Source: Pauljensenia sp018375675
Lineage (GTDB): Bacteria > Actinomycetota > Actinomycetes > Actinomycetales > Actinomycetaceae
Length of the DNA: 64,000 bases
NCBI GenBank assembly: GCA_041432705.1
Contig: JAPWAE010000002.1
Span: 1 to 64,000 of the forward strand
Reading direction: 5' to 3'
A model generated the notes under the pieces. That model did not search any database. It was not told where the DNA came from and saw only the letters and a list, made by a program, of their open reading frames with translations. The translations under genes were made by a program, and so were the position numbers. Positions within the stretch are counted from its first letter, which is position 1. The number at the start of each line of letters is the position of its first letter. Below are positions 38,607 to 47,759 of the stretch, one piece after another.

Positions 38607-39263
38607 TCATTCAGGGTTGTTCACCAGCACCTTCGCGGCGCGCACGACGCGTTCGCCACGGCGGTAGCCGCTCGCGAGGACCTGCCCGATGACGGGATGG
38701 TCAACGTCCGGGCTGGTGGTCGCCATGAGGGCGTCGTGCAGGGCGGGGTCGAAGTCGTCGCCCTCGGCGCCGTAGCGCTCGAGCTCGAAACGCGTCTTGA
38801 GCGTCTCCTCGAGCTTCGTGGCGATCGACGCAAAGGGGCCGTCCTCCAGGTCACCATGCGAGCGGGCGGCGGCGATGTCGTCGAGGACGCTGATGAGCGA
38901 CTCGATGACCTCGTCCTGGCCTGCGGTCTTATGACCGGGGATGGCCTCCTTGGAGCGACGCACGTAGTTGGCGTACTCCTGGCCCTGGTTGTACAGCTCC
39001 GCGTTGGCGCGGGCCAGCTGATCCTCGACGCTCGCGATACGCTCGAGGGCCTTGGCGAGGTCAGAGTCCTCGATCTGCTCCTCGAAGGCGCTCATGTCGT
39101 CGGTCGCACCCTCGGACGAGGCCGGGGCTGCGTCATTCGCGTCGGGCGCGGTCTCGTTGTTCTCGGCCGCCTGGCCGGCCGGGGCCGACTCAAAGGAGTC
39201 GGCCCCGGCGACGTTGGCGTCTTCGTTGGGCGCCGAGAAACCGTTGGTTTCTTCGGTGCTCAC
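38607..39263 (-). CDS. grpE: Nucleotide exchange factor GrpE
   Basis: 218 aa. A long acidic disordered N-terminus (about 1-65) is followed by a coiled coil (about 65-115) containing ALERIASVEDQLARANAEL and the YANYVRRSKEA motif. The C-terminal beta domain contains HPVIGQVLASGYRRGERVVRAAKV. It opens the DnaK nucleotide site for ADP release. The start overlaps the dnaK stop by 4 bp. Confidence 0.96.
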   Translation of the reverse strand: MSTEETNGFSAPNEDANVAGADSFESAPAGQAAENNETAPDANDAAPASSEGATDDMSAFEEQIEDSDLAKALERIASVEDQLARANAELYNQGQEYANYVRRSKEAIPGHKTAGQDEVIESLISVLDDIAAARSHGDLEDGPFASIATKLEETLKTRFELERYGAEGDDFDPALHDALMATTSPDVDHPVIGQVLASGYRRGERVVRAAKVLVNNPE

Positions 39264-41095
39264 TTGTTGTCCTCGTCAACGATCTCGGCGTCCACGACGT
39301 CATCCTGCGCGGGCGCGGACTGGGCGCCGGCCTCGTCGGCCTGCTGCTTGGCGTAGATCTCCTGGCCAATCTTCATGCCGGACTCGGACAGGGTCGCCAT
39401 CGCGGTCTTCACGGCCTCGATGTCGTCACCCTTGAGGGCTTCCTTGACGGCGTCGACATCCTTCTGGACGGCCTCGCGGGTCTCCTCGGAGATCTTGTCG
39501 GCCTCGTCCTTGAGCAGCTTCTCCGTCGCGTAGACGGTCTGCTCAGCCTGGTTGCGGGTGTCGGCCTCTTCGCGGCGCTTCTTGTCCTCGGCGGCGTGCT
39601 CCTCGGCCTCGCGCACCATGCGGTCGATGTCTTCCTTGGGCAGGGAGGAACCGCCGGTGATCGTCACCGACTGTTCCTTACCGGTGCCACGGTCCTTCGC
39701 GGAGACGTGAACGATGCCGTTCGCGTCGATGTCGAAGGTGACCTCGATCTGCGGCACGCCGCGGGGGGCCGGGGCGATGCCGGACAGCTCGAAGGTGCCG
39801 AGCAGCTTGTTGTCACGGGCGAACTCACGCTCGCCCTGGTAGACCTGGATGAGCACGGAGGGCTGGCCGTCCTCGGCGGTGGAGAAGATCTCCGAGGCCT
39901 TGGTCGGGATGGCCGTGTTGCGGTCGATGAGCTTGGTCATGACGCCACCCTTGGTCTCGATGCCGAGCGACAGCGGGGTCACGTCGATGAGCAGGACGTC
40001 CTTGCGGTCACCCTGGATGACGCCGGCCTGCAGGGCGGCGCCCACGGCGACGACCTCATCGGGGTTGACGCCCTTGTTGGGCTCGCGGCCGCCGGTCAGC
40101 TCCTTGACGACCTCGGTGACGGCGGGCATACGGGTGGAGCCGCCGACGAGCACGACGTGGTCGATCTCGGAGACGGTCACGCCGGCCTCGGCCATGACAT
40201 CGCGGAAGGGCTTCTTGGTGCGCTCGAGCAGGTCGGAGGTCAGCTCCTCGAACTTGGCGCGCGTCAGGGACTCATCCAGGTGGATGGGGCCGTCGGCGGT
40301 CATGGACAGGTACTGCAGCGAGATGTTCGTGGAGGTCGCGGAGGACAGCTCCTTCTTCGCCTGCTCAGCGGCCTCCTTGAGGCGCTGGAGGGCGACCGCA
40401 TCCTTGGACAGGTCGGCGCCGGTCTTGGCCTTGACCTGGTCGATCAGCCAGTTGACGATGCGCTGATCCCAGTCGTCGCCGCCCAGGTTGTTGTCGCCGG
40501 AGGTGGCGCGAACCTGGATGGTGGAGAAGCCGTCGTCATCCTTGCCCACCTCGAGGAGGGACACGTCGAAGGTGCCACCACCGAGGTCGAAGACCAGGAT
40601 GAGCTCGTCTTCCTTACCCTTTTCAAGGCCGTAGGCCAGGGCCGCGGCGGTGGGCTCGTTGACGATGCGCTCGACCTTGAGGCCGGCGATCTGACCGGCG
40701 TCCTTGGTGGCCTGGCGCTGAGCGTCGTTGAAGTAGGCGGGGACGGTGATGACAGCCTCGGTGACGGGCTCGCCCAGGTAGGCCTCGGCGTCAGCCTTCA
40801 GCTTCATGAGGATGCGCGCGGAGATTTCCTGCGCGGTGTACTTCTTACCGTCAATCTCCGTGGTCCAGTCGGTGCCCATGTGGCGCTTGACGGAGGAGAT
40901 GGTGCGGTCAACGTTGGTGACGGCCTGGCGCTTGGCGATCTCGCCGACCAGGACCTCGCCGGTCTTGGAGAAGGCGACGACCGAGGGGGTCGTGCGGGCG
41001 CCTTCGGCGTTGGGGATGATGGTGGGCTCGCCGCCTTCGAGGACGGCGATAGCGGAGTTGGTGGTACCGAGGTCGATGCCGACTGCACGTGCCAT
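39260..41095 (-). CDS. dnaK: Hsp70 chaperone DnaK
   Basis: 611 aa from MARAVGIDLGTTNSAI; the AGGACAAC site upstream fixes this start over a longer frame. The ATPase domain (1-360) has the DLGGGTFDVSLLE phosphate loop and VGGSTRMPAV. The linker DVLLIDVTPLSLGIET leads to the substrate domain and a helical lid ending DDVVDAEIVDEDNK, the conserved acidic tail. It folds proteins and also acts as HspR co-repressor. First gene of dnaK-grpE-dnaJ-hspR, expressed from the promoter array at 41.2-41.4 kb. Confidence 0.98.
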   Translation of the reverse strand: MARAVGIDLGTTNSAIAVLEGGEPTIIPNAEGARTTPSVVAFSKTGEVLVGEIAKRQAVTNVDRTISSVKRHMGTDWTTEIDGKKYTAQEISARILMKLKADAEAYLGEPVTEAVITVPAYFNDAQRQATKDAGQIAGLKVERIVNEPTAAALAYGLEKGKEDELILVFDLGGGTFDVSLLEVGKDDDGFSTIQVRATSGDNNLGGDDWDQRIVNWLIDQVKAKTGADLSKDAVALQRLKEAAEQAKKELSSATSTNISLQYLSMTADGPIHLDESLTRAKFEELTSDLLERTKKPFRDVMAEAGVTVSEIDHVVLVGGSTRMPAVTEVVKELTGGREPNKGVNPDEVVAVGAALQAGVIQGDRKDVLLIDVTPLSLGIETKGGVMTKLIDRNTAIPTKASEIFSTAEDGQPSVLIQVYQGEREFARDNKLLGTFELSGIAPAPRGVPQIEVTFDIDANGIVHVSAKDRGTGKEQSVTITGGSSLPKEDIDRMVREAEEHAAEDKKRREEADTRNQAEQTVYATEKLLKDEADKISEETREAVQKDVDAVKEALKGDDIEAVKTAMATLSESGMKIGQEIYAKQQADEAGAQSAPAQDDVVDAEIVDEDNK

Positions 41096-41198
41096 GGTTG
41101 TTGTCCTTTCGTTCACGAGGCCGTCTCCGCTTGCGGGGCGGCTCGCGTTGGTCTGTTGTACTGGTCTGCTGTGGGCGCCGGGAGGATCCCGACGCGTC

Positions 41199-41382
41199 CT
41201 TGAGTCTGATGTACTCAACTTTAGGAGCCGGGTTTTTATTCCGCAACCCGTAGCTCTCAAACTTGAGTCTGATGTACTCAACTTTTGAGAGTCGACTTTT
41301 ATTCCGTCGTCGACGCCTGAAAGGTTGAGCCACTCAAAACCTGAGTCTGATGCACTCAACTTTGTTTGCTCGCTTTTATTCC
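41199..41382 (-). promoter_or_regulatory. Triple HspR/SigH promoter array of the dnaK operon
   Basis: Three modules of HAIR plus promoter. TTGAGT-N7-ACTCAA lies at 41200-41218 and 41263-41281, with CTGAGT-N7-ACTCAA at 41341-41359. On the minus strand each is preceded by GGAAT (41242-41238, 41305-41301, 41382-41378) placed 18, 18 and 17 bp from a GTT that overlaps the HAIR right arm. A compressed TTGAGC-N1-ACTCAA lies at 41325-41337. Tandem repeated promoter-operators would give steep heat induction. The rest of the 41096-41568 gap carries the divergent fucosidase promoter. Confidence 0.88.
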
Positions 41383-41568
41383 ATCCCACCTGGCTAGACG
41401 AAACACGGTCTGGCACTACCAAAAGTTCCACAGTGTCAAGCGTTCGTAAGTCAGGCGAAAGCCCATCGTAAGTTATTGCAAAGTTCGAAAGTGGCGTACT
41501 GCACCGTCCCTCTGGCAAACTAGTAACGCTCTCAACGATCGAGAGTCCCGTCAATCAATGGAGACTTG

Positions 41569-43941
41569 ATGCGCATCACGAAACGACTGGCTGGCAGCCT
41601 CCTTGCCGGCCTACTGACACTAGGAATGGCAGGTCCCGCCTTGGCCGACACGCCAGCAGCCGACGGTGCCCAGTCCGGCACCCCCACCACCCAGGCCGCC
41701 TACGACGCGCGCTACGCGATCCCCGCAGCCGTCGCAGCCTCTGACCAGACAAAGGTCGCGCAGTGGCAGGACATGAAGTACGCCATGTTCATCCACTGGG
41801 GCGTCTACTCCTCCTACGCTGGCTGGTACAAGGGCCAGAAGCAGGAAGTGGGCTACCCCGAGCAGATCAAGGCGTGGGGACACCAGCAGACCTGGGACTC
41901 CCGCATTCCGCTGCAGGGCATTCCCCGCGATGAGTACCTGGCCACCGCCCAAACCTTCGAGGCCCCCAACTTCGACGCGACCGCGTGGTGTCAGCAGGCC
42001 AAGGACAGCGGCATGAAGATGCTGCTCATCACCTCCAAGCACCACGATGGCTTCGCCATGTGGGACACGGCCACGACCGACTACAACTTCACGAAGCAGT
42101 CGCCCTCGCACCGCGACCCGCTCCTCGAGCTGTCGCAGGCCTGCAAGCAGGTCGGCATCAAGTTCGGCCTCTACTTCTCCAACATCGACTGGGAGAAGCA
42201 GCCCGAGAACCCGTGGCGTAACGACAACACGCTGAACGAAGAGGGCTACATGGACTACATCCATGAGCAGCTCAAGGAACTCCTCGGCGGCAAGTACGGC
42301 GAGATCGCCGAGCTCTGGTACGACATGGGCAAGCCGAACCCTGAGCAGTCCGACCAGCTGCGCCAGTGGGCCCACGAGCTCCAGCCGAACATCATGATCA
42401 ACTCCCGCGTGGGCAACGACCGCGCGGACTTCGAGGTCGGCTGGGACAACGAGATGCAGTCCGAGCAGACCCAGGGTCCCTGGGAGTCGGCCGTTTCGAT
42501 CTTCCACAAGACCTGGGGCTACGCCAACTGGGACGACGCTGCTCCCAAGTTCAAGGACACCGGCTACCCGGACTACTCCGAGGAAGACTGGGACCACATG
42601 ATCGACGTCGACAACACGACGGCGTTGCGTAAGGCCCCGGGCGGCGCCCGCACCAAGACCACCGAGATCGTGGGCAACATGTTCTCGACCGTGGCCCTGG
42701 GCGGTCAGTTCCTCTTCAACGTCGGCCCGAAGTTCGACGGCTCCTACGACCCGTGGGACGCCTCCGTCCTCAAGGGCGTCGGCGACTGGAACCGCGCTCA
42801 CCCCGGCATCCTCAACAACTCGCGCCCGACCCACTTCCCCATCGAGACCTGGGGCAAGACCATGGTCGATGACTCCCACATCTACCTGGGCATCGAAAAG
42901 TGGCCCGCCGATGGCACGATCACGCTGCGTGGCGCCGGCGCCAACGACATCTCCTCGGTGAAGCTCGACGGCTCCGACGCACCCCTCACCTACAAGGTCG
43001 AGGGCAACGACCTCGTCATCACGCTGCCCGTGCAGCCCGACGAGATCCTCCCCGTCGTCACGGTCACCACGAACGGCGCGCCCAACTACGTGCCCACCGG
43101 CCTGACCACCATCGGCACGGACGCGACCACGATCCCCGCCTCCAGCCTCGAAAAGTTCAAGGCCCCCACCCCCAAGACCGGCGAGACCAGCTTCACGGCC
43201 TCCATCACCTCGGGCGACAAGGTCGCCACGGGCGTGAGCGTCGCCTTCGACACCGAGGGCTTCACGGACACCTACGCGAAGTACAAGGTCACCGTCGCCG
43301 GACAGGTCATCAAGGGCCTGACCGTCGCCGACCTCAAGGAGGGCGTCGGCCCCTTCGCGATCGGAGCGAACCAGACCGCTCGCGTGACCCTGGAGTACGA
43401 CAACCCGGCGTACGCCCTCAAGGGCTTCGGCAAGGACACGACCGTCAAGGCGGTCACCGTCAAGGCCGAGAAGCTCTCGACCCCCGCCGTGATCGTCGAG
43501 CCCTCCAGCGTCGAGGCCGGCAAGAGCGTCACCGTGAGGGGCACGGGCTTCGCCCCCGAGTCCACCGTGACGATCACGCTGCACTCTGAGCCCGTCGAGG
43601 TTGGCACCGCCACCACGGATGAGAACGGCGACTTCACCGCCGAGGTGACGGTCCCCGCCAACACCGAGGCCGGCGACCACACGGTCATTGCCGAGTCCAA
43701 CGCACCCACCGTGACGGCCTCCGCGCCGCTGACGGTCACCGCGCCGCCGGCACCTGCCGAGGACCCGAGCGCCGCTCCGAGCGTGCAGCCCTCCGCGGCC
43801 CCGGCTCCCGCCCCCGAGCAGGGCGGCAAGGGCGGCCTGGCCCGCACCGGCACCAACGCGCTGCTCGCTGTGGCAGCCGCGCTGATTGCCGCAGGAGCGG
43901 GCACGGCGCTCATCCGCCGCTCGCGCCTGGCCAAGGCCTAA
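41569..43941 (+). CDS. Sortase-anchored alpha-L-fucosidase (GH29)
   Basis: 790 aa. The signal peptide is cleaved after about Ala26 (PALA-DT). The GH29 catalytic barrel (about 60-400) has FIHWGVYSSY, SKHHDGFAMWDT and AELWYDMG, whose Asp is the likely nucleophile. A beta-sandwich follows (about 420-540), then Ig-like domains (about 560-740). The sorting signal is LARTG at residue 757, a hydrophobic helix and RRSRLAKA, so it is wall-attached by sortase. It releases fucose from mucin, milk or blood-group glycans. ATG at 41569 is preferred (GGAGA site) over a TTG 3 nt upstream. Confidence 0.93.
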   Translation: MRITKRLAGSLLAGLLTLGMAGPALADTPAADGAQSGTPTTQAAYDARYAIPAAVAASDQTKVAQWQDMKYAMFIHWGVYSSYAGWYKGQKQEVGYPEQIKAWGHQQTWDSRIPLQGIPRDEYLATAQTFEAPNFDATAWCQQAKDSGMKMLLITSKHHDGFAMWDTATTDYNFTKQSPSHRDPLLELSQACKQVGIKFGLYFSNIDWEKQPENPWRNDNTLNEEGYMDYIHEQLKELLGGKYGEIAELWYDMGKPNPEQSDQLRQWAHELQPNIMINSRVGNDRADFEVGWDNEMQSEQTQGPWESAVSIFHKTWGYANWDDAAPKFKDTGYPDYSEEDWDHMIDVDNTTALRKAPGGARTKTTEIVGNMFSTVALGGQFLFNVGPKFDGSYDPWDASVLKGVGDWNRAHPGILNNSRPTHFPIETWGKTMVDDSHIYLGIEKWPADGTITLRGAGANDISSVKLDGSDAPLTYKVEGNDLVITLPVQPDEILPVVTVTTNGAPNYVPTGLTTIGTDATTIPASSLEKFKAPTPKTGETSFTASITSGDKVATGVSVAFDTEGFTDTYAKYKVTVAGQVIKGLTVADLKEGVGPFAIGANQTARVTLEYDNPAYALKGFGKDTTVKAVTVKAEKLSTPAVIVEPSSVEAGKSVTVRGTGFAPESTVTITLHSEPVEVGTATTDENGDFTAEVTVPANTEAGDHTVIAESNAPTVTASAPLTVTAPPAPAEDPSAAPSVQPSAAPAPAPEQGGKGGLARTGTNALLAVAAALIAAGAGTALIRRSRLAKA

Positions 43942-43969
43942 TCATCGCGTGGGCTTAACCACCACAGAC

Positions 43970-44005
43970 GGGGGCGGGGCGTACCTGACGGTACGCCCCG
44001 CCCCC
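43970..44005 (+). terminator. Terminator of the fucosidase gene
   Basis: Perfect 16-bp stem GGGGGCGGGGCGTACC with a TGAC loop, 28 bp after the stop. Confidence 0.88.
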
Positions 44006-44020
44006 ACTTACACTTAGGGG

Positions 44021-45178
44021 ATGCACTGCGACCACTTTGACGCCGGGACCTGCCGGTCCTGCTCCCTCCTCCCCCTGCCCTACGAGCGTCAGCTCGCCGG
44101 CAAGGTCGAGGCCGTCGCAGCCACCCTCTCCCCCGTCCCAGGAGCCGGCGAGATCGCCTGGCTGGCCCCAGCCTCGTCCCCGGAGCAGGGATTTCGCACG
44201 AGCACAAAGCTCGTCGTCGGCGGAACCCGACGCCGCCCCACCCTGGGCATCCTGGGACCCGACCGCCGCGGCGTCGACCTGCCCGGCTGCCCCATCCAGC
44301 ACCCCGCCATCAACCGCGCAACGCCCGGCCTCAAGCGCTTCATCCGCTCCCTCGATCTGACGCCCTACGACGTTCCCACCAAGCGCGGGGAGCTCAAAAA
44401 CATCCTCATCACGGTGGGCGACGGCGAGAGCCTCATGATCCGCTTCGTGCTGCGCACGCGCGACCGCGTCTCCGACATCCGCTCCGCACTGCCGCTCTTG
44501 CGCGACCTCGTGCCCAGCGCACACGTCGTCACCGCGAACATTCACCCCACGCACGAGGCCATCGTCGAGGGCCCCGACGAGATCATCCTGACGCGCGCCC
44601 GCACCCTGCCGCTGTCCGTTGAGGGCCTCGAGCTGGGGCCTCGCTCCTTCGCACAGACGAACGCGTCCGTCGCCTCTGCCCTGTACGAGCAGGCCTCAGT
44701 GTGGGCGTCGCGCCCCTTCGCCGACGGACGTCTGCCTGAGAGCCTGTGGGACCTGTACTGCGGCGTCGGCGGCTTCGCCCTCGCTGCTGCGCGCGCCGGA
44801 TTCCCGCGCGTCACCGGCGTCGAGGTGTCCTCCGGGGCGATCTCCTCGGCGATCAGCGCCGCACGCCACGCGGGCCTGCCACGATCGGCTGCGTCCTTCA
44901 TCGCGGACGACGCGACCGCGTGGGCTCGAGCCCAGTCGCCCGAGGACGTGCCCGACGTGATCGTCGTCAACCCGCCGCGTCGAGGCATCGGGGCAGAGCT
45001 GGCCACCTACCTGAACGAGTGCGACGCGCCCCGCATCATCTACTCCTCGTGCAACCCAGCATCGCTGGCTACGGACCTGGCGGCCATGCCCACGCTGCGC
45101 CCCATCGAGGGACGCCTCTTCGACATGTTCCCGCACACGACCCACGCCGAGGTCGCAATCCTCCTCGAGCGCGCGTAA
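44021..45178 (+). CDS. rlmC: 23S rRNA (uracil-C5)-methyltransferase, RlmC/RumB type
   Basis: 385 aa. Four Cys for a [4Fe-4S] cluster: Cys3, Cys11, Cys14 and Cys90 (GCPIQHP), the RlmC spacing. The SAM domain has LYCGVGGFAL, NPPRRGIG and YSSCNPASLA with the catalytic Cys. There is no N-terminal TRAM domain, which separates RlmC from RlmD/TrmA relatives. It probably methylates U747 (E. coli numbering) of 23S rRNA. Between the fucosidase and the GNAT gene, but separated from both. Confidence 0.9.
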   Translation: MHCDHFDAGTCRSCSLLPLPYERQLAGKVEAVAATLSPVPGAGEIAWLAPASSPEQGFRTSTKLVVGGTRRRPTLGILGPDRRGVDLPGCPIQHPAINRATPGLKRFIRSLDLTPYDVPTKRGELKNILITVGDGESLMIRFVLRTRDRVSDIRSALPLLRDLVPSAHVVTANIHPTHEAIVEGPDEIILTRARTLPLSVEGLELGPRSFAQTNASVASALYEQASVWASRPFADGRLPESLWDLYCGVGGFALAAARAGFPRVTGVEVSSGAISSAISAARHAGLPRSAASFIADDATAWARAQSPEDVPDVIVVNPPRRGIGAELATYLNECDAPRIIYSSCNPASLATDLAAMPTLRPIEGRLFDMFPHTTHAEVAILLERA

Positions 45179-45217
45179 ATAGCTCCGATCGCGCGGCCCA
45201 CCGCGGCCCCGGCCCGT

Positions 45218-45239
45218 TACAATTGGACCTAACGTTAGG
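45218..45239 (+). promoter_or_regulatory. -10 element and perfect palindrome before the GNAT gene
   Basis: A -10-like TACAAT (45218-45223) is followed by the perfect 12-bp palindrome CCTAACGTTAGG (45228-45239), whose right half overlaps the TTAGGAG ribosome site of the gene at 45246. It could be an operator controlling both transcription start and translation. Confidence 0.5.
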
Positions 45240-45245
45240 AGAAAC

Positions 45246-45701
45246 ATGACCGTCGAACTCATCACCGCCGCCACGCCCGAAATCCACGAGGCCATGGGGC
45301 GCCTGATCCCCCAGCTGTCCCGCTCCGCCGCCCCCATGAGCGAGGCCGACGTGGAGCGCTTCCTCTCCCAGTCCGGCGTGCACTTCTTCGTGTTCCGCTC
45401 CGAGACGGCCGACGCCGAAGGCAACCACCCGATCCTCGGCATGCTATCGCTGGCCACCTTCGAGATCCCCACGGGCGTGCGCGCGTGGGTCGAGGACGTC
45501 GTCGTCGACGAGGCCGCCCGCGGCCAGGGTGCCGGCCAGGCCCTCGTGGTCGCCGCAATCGAGCACGCTCAGAAGATCGGTGCCCGCACCGTCGACCTGA
45601 CGTCGCGTCCCTCGCGCGAGGCCGCGAACCGCCTCTACCAGCGCGCCGGCTTCCAGCTGCGCGAGACCAACGTGTACCGCGTGACACTCGAGAAGAAGTG
45701 A
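45246..45701 (+). CDS. GNAT-family N-acetyltransferase
   Basis: 151 aa. A single GNAT domain: WVEDVVVDEAARGQGAGQALV carries the acetyl-CoA pyrophosphate motif (R/Q-x-x-G-x-G/A) at about residues 81-100, and EAANRLYQRAGF is the typical C-terminal motif. The substrate is not readable. Strong AGGAG site 5 nt before ATG. The tail VYRVTLEKK closes the domain. Confidence 0.9.
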   Translation: MTVELITAATPEIHEAMGRLIPQLSRSAAPMSEADVERFLSQSGVHFFVFRSETADAEGNHPILGMLSLATFEIPTGVRAWVEDVVVDEAARGQGAGQALVVAAIEHAQKIGARTVDLTSRPSREAANRLYQRAGFQLRETNVYRVTLEKK

Positions 45702-45785
45702 GCGTGCGACGCTTGCGCTGCTTGCGACCTTAGCGTCGTTTGCAGCGATTGCATTGCGTGTTGCTGCTTGATTCTTCGTATTGCC

Positions 45786-45818
45786 GCCCGCCCCCGCATG
45801 ACGCGTGGGCGGGCGCTT
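45786..45818 (+). terminator. Terminator of the GNAT gene
   Basis: GCCCGCCC pairs with GGGCGGGC across a 13-nt loop, followed by GCTTCATT. It marks the left edge of repeat locus 3. Confidence 0.75.
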
Positions 45819-46107
45819 CATTGGGGCGTCGAAGGCGCGGCTGGCCTGGGCCGGGCCACGGCGCCTGAGAGCGCCCAGCGTTACAAACGTCGTCGTTCCT
45901 ACTCAAAAAACGCCTCTTTTCGACGAAAATCCGTCAGAATGACGACCTTTGCCACAACAGGCGCGAAAAAGTTCGCCCAGCGTGACCCATCCAGCGGTGT
46001 TTTCGCGAAAAAACTCGCCCAGCACGCCACAAACCGCCGATTTTGGGCCATATTTCGTGCGCAGGGCGAACTTTTTCGCGCACAGAACACAGCCACGTGC
46101 CAACTTT

Positions 46108-46436
46108 GAAACCAATAACACCTCCGCAGCCACTGATGCAGGCCAGTATGAAACCGTCGGCACCAATGCTCGCCCCCAAACAGCGACCATTGAAACCGCC
46201 ATCACCTCTGCGACCGCGGATGCAGGCCAACGTGAAACCGCCGGCGCCACTGCTCGCCCCCAAACAGCGACCATTGAAACCGGCAACACCACTACAACCG
46301 AAAAATGCACGAAAAACAGCTTCTTTTCGCCCGCAAAGGCGATGTCGGTTTCAATTGGGGCTCGGCCTGCGCGAGCAAAGGTGATGGCGGTTTCAACCCC
46401 ACGCACAGACGAGCGAGCAAAGGTGACGCCGGTTTC
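46108..46436. repeat. Module C array in locus 3 (longest)
   Basis: GAAACC starts at 46108, 46150, 46192, 46234 and 46276: four exact 42-bp steps. Inverted GGTTTC at 46347, 46389 and 46431: exact 42-bp steps. The centre is again 71 bp. Left units alternate between two spacer types, one ending in GATGCAGGCCA and one with CTCGCCCCCAAACAGCGACC, so the array grew by duplicating 84-bp pairs. Confidence 0.92.
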
Positions 46437-46644
46437 ACGCGAGAGATTTGTGATGCCCGCGGGCTATGGCGGGGCCTGGCCGGACAACGAGCCGACGCGC
46501 CGAGCCACACATCAGCGACCAGGCGCCGCCGGTGTGGAGGGCGCCGGAGGGTCCGGAGGGTGCAAGAGGGCCTGGCTGCGGTGCCCGTGGGCGGTGGCGG
46601 GGCCTGGCCGGGCTTCGAGGCGACGCGCCGAGCGAAGCTCGCAG

Positions 46645-46860
46645 CGCGGACGGCTCGCGGGCGGGCCGCCGCCCACGGGCGCACCAAGCAGCCCGGCCCG
46701 ACGAGTCAGGCCCGACGGCGCCCGGAACACCAGCGGAGCCACAAGCAACAACACGCAACGCGGACGGCTCGCGGGCGGGCCGCCGCCCACGGGCGCACCA
46801 AGCAGCCCGGCCCGACGAGTCAGGCCCGACGGCGCCCGGAACACCAGCGGCACCACAAGC
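46645..46860. repeat. 114-bp tandem repeat of module E
   Basis: CGCGGACGGCTCGCGGGCGG begins at 46645 and 46759. The copies are near-identical over about 95 bp, then diverge into the aldo/keto reductase 3' region. Each contains the GGGCGG-GCCG-CCGCCC hairpin. Confidence 0.9.
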
Positions 46861-46873
46861 ACCGTGCAAAAAG

Positions 46874-47713
46874 TTAGAACTCCTCGTAGTACTCCGGGTT
46901 CTGGTCGGCCTGGCGGCCATCGGGGCGGCCAAGCGCACTGATCGCAGCCATCTGCTCAGGCGACAGCGAGAAGGAGAAGATGTCGAGGTTCTCGCGCTGG
47001 CGCTCAGGGTTACCGGACTTGGGCAGGGGCATGGCGCCGAGCTGGTAGTGCCAGCGCAGGATGAGGCGCGACGGGGACACGCCCGCCTCGGAGGCAAGGG
47101 AGACAATCGCCGGGTCTTCGACGATGCGCCACTTACGCCCCAGCGGACTCCAGGACTCGGTGAGCACTCCGACCTGCGCGTGATACTCCAGGGCAGAGGC
47201 CTGCGGGAAGTAGGGGTGCAGCTCGATCTGGTTGACGCTCGGGTACTCGCCGGTCTCGGCGTGCACACGGTCGAGGTGTTCGGGCAGGAAGTTGCACACG
47301 CCGACGGAGCGGATCAGTCCGCGGTCGCGGGCGTCCAGCAGGGCTTGGAAGGCCTCGACGTAGAGGCCGCGCTTGGGGTTGGGCCAGTGAATCAGGTACA
47401 TATCCCAGTAGTCCAGGCCGGCGCGCATGAGGGATTCTTCGAGGGTGTAGACGGCCTCGTCGTAGCGTTGGTGGCGCCCGGGAAGCTTGGAGACCAGGCG
47501 CAGGTCCTCGCGGGGGATGCCGCAGCGGCGCACCGCCGCCCCAAGGGCGCCCTCGTTCTCGTAGTTGAAGGCGCTATCCAGCAGGCGATACCCGGCCTCG
47601 ATGCCCGACACCATGGAGGCCACGCCCGAGGCGCCGCGCAGGTTATAGGTGCCCAGCGCAATCGCGGGAACGTCCAGGCCGTCGTTCAGGGTGTATGCGG
47701 GGATCTCACTCAT
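46874..47713 (-). CDS. Aldo/keto reductase
   Basis: 279 aa, TIM-barrel NADPH-dependent carbonyl reductase. Catalytic tetrad: Asp46, Tyr51, Lys76 and His109 (LIHW). C-terminal cofactor signature LPKSGNPERQREN. It groups with the AKR5-like 2,5-diketo-D-gluconate/methylglyoxal reductases. It is convergent with repeat locus 3, with no strong terminator of its own visible between its stop and module E. Another member of the family lies at 61656. Confidence 0.92.
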   Translation of the reverse strand: MSEIPAYTLNDGLDVPAIALGTYNLRGASGVASMVSGIEAGYRLLDSAFNYENEGALGAAVRRCGIPREDLRLVSKLPGRHQRYDEAVYTLEESLMRAGLDYWDMYLIHWPNPKRGLYVEAFQALLDARDRGLIRSVGVCNFLPEHLDRVHAETGEYPSVNQIELHPYFPQASALEYHAQVGVLTESWSPLGRKWRIVEDPAIVSLASEAGVSPSRLILRWHYQLGAMPLPKSGNPERQRENLDIFSFSLSPEQMAAISALGRPDGRQADQNPEYYEEF

Positions 47714-47759
47714 GTCTCAAGCGTAGGCCACGCCACGCGCGGCGTTCTACCATTGGAGT

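Larger units (their letters stand above)
45875..46866. repeat. Composite intergenic repeat locus 3 (A, B, C, D, E; module A shortened)
   Basis: About 1 kb without a credible gene, between the convergent GNAT (+) and aldo/keto reductase (-) genes. Module A is reduced to one good word (45881-45894, TTACAAACGTCGTC) and one decayed inverse (about 45939-45954), 42 bp apart, and here lies left of B. Module B: GCGCGAAAAAGTTCGCCC at 45961-45978 and a second copy at 46004-46020 (42 bp), with the inverse at 46064-46081. C is 46108-46436. The D/E 90-bp block is 46591-46680. B to C is again 44 bp. Confidence 0.87.

Noticed and set aside
45875..46866. Repeat loci as insertion sequences or MITEs
   Set aside because: There are no terminal inverted repeats bounding the whole, no target duplication is visible, and no transposase frame is present. 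Module order differs between loci. Not excluded for single modules.
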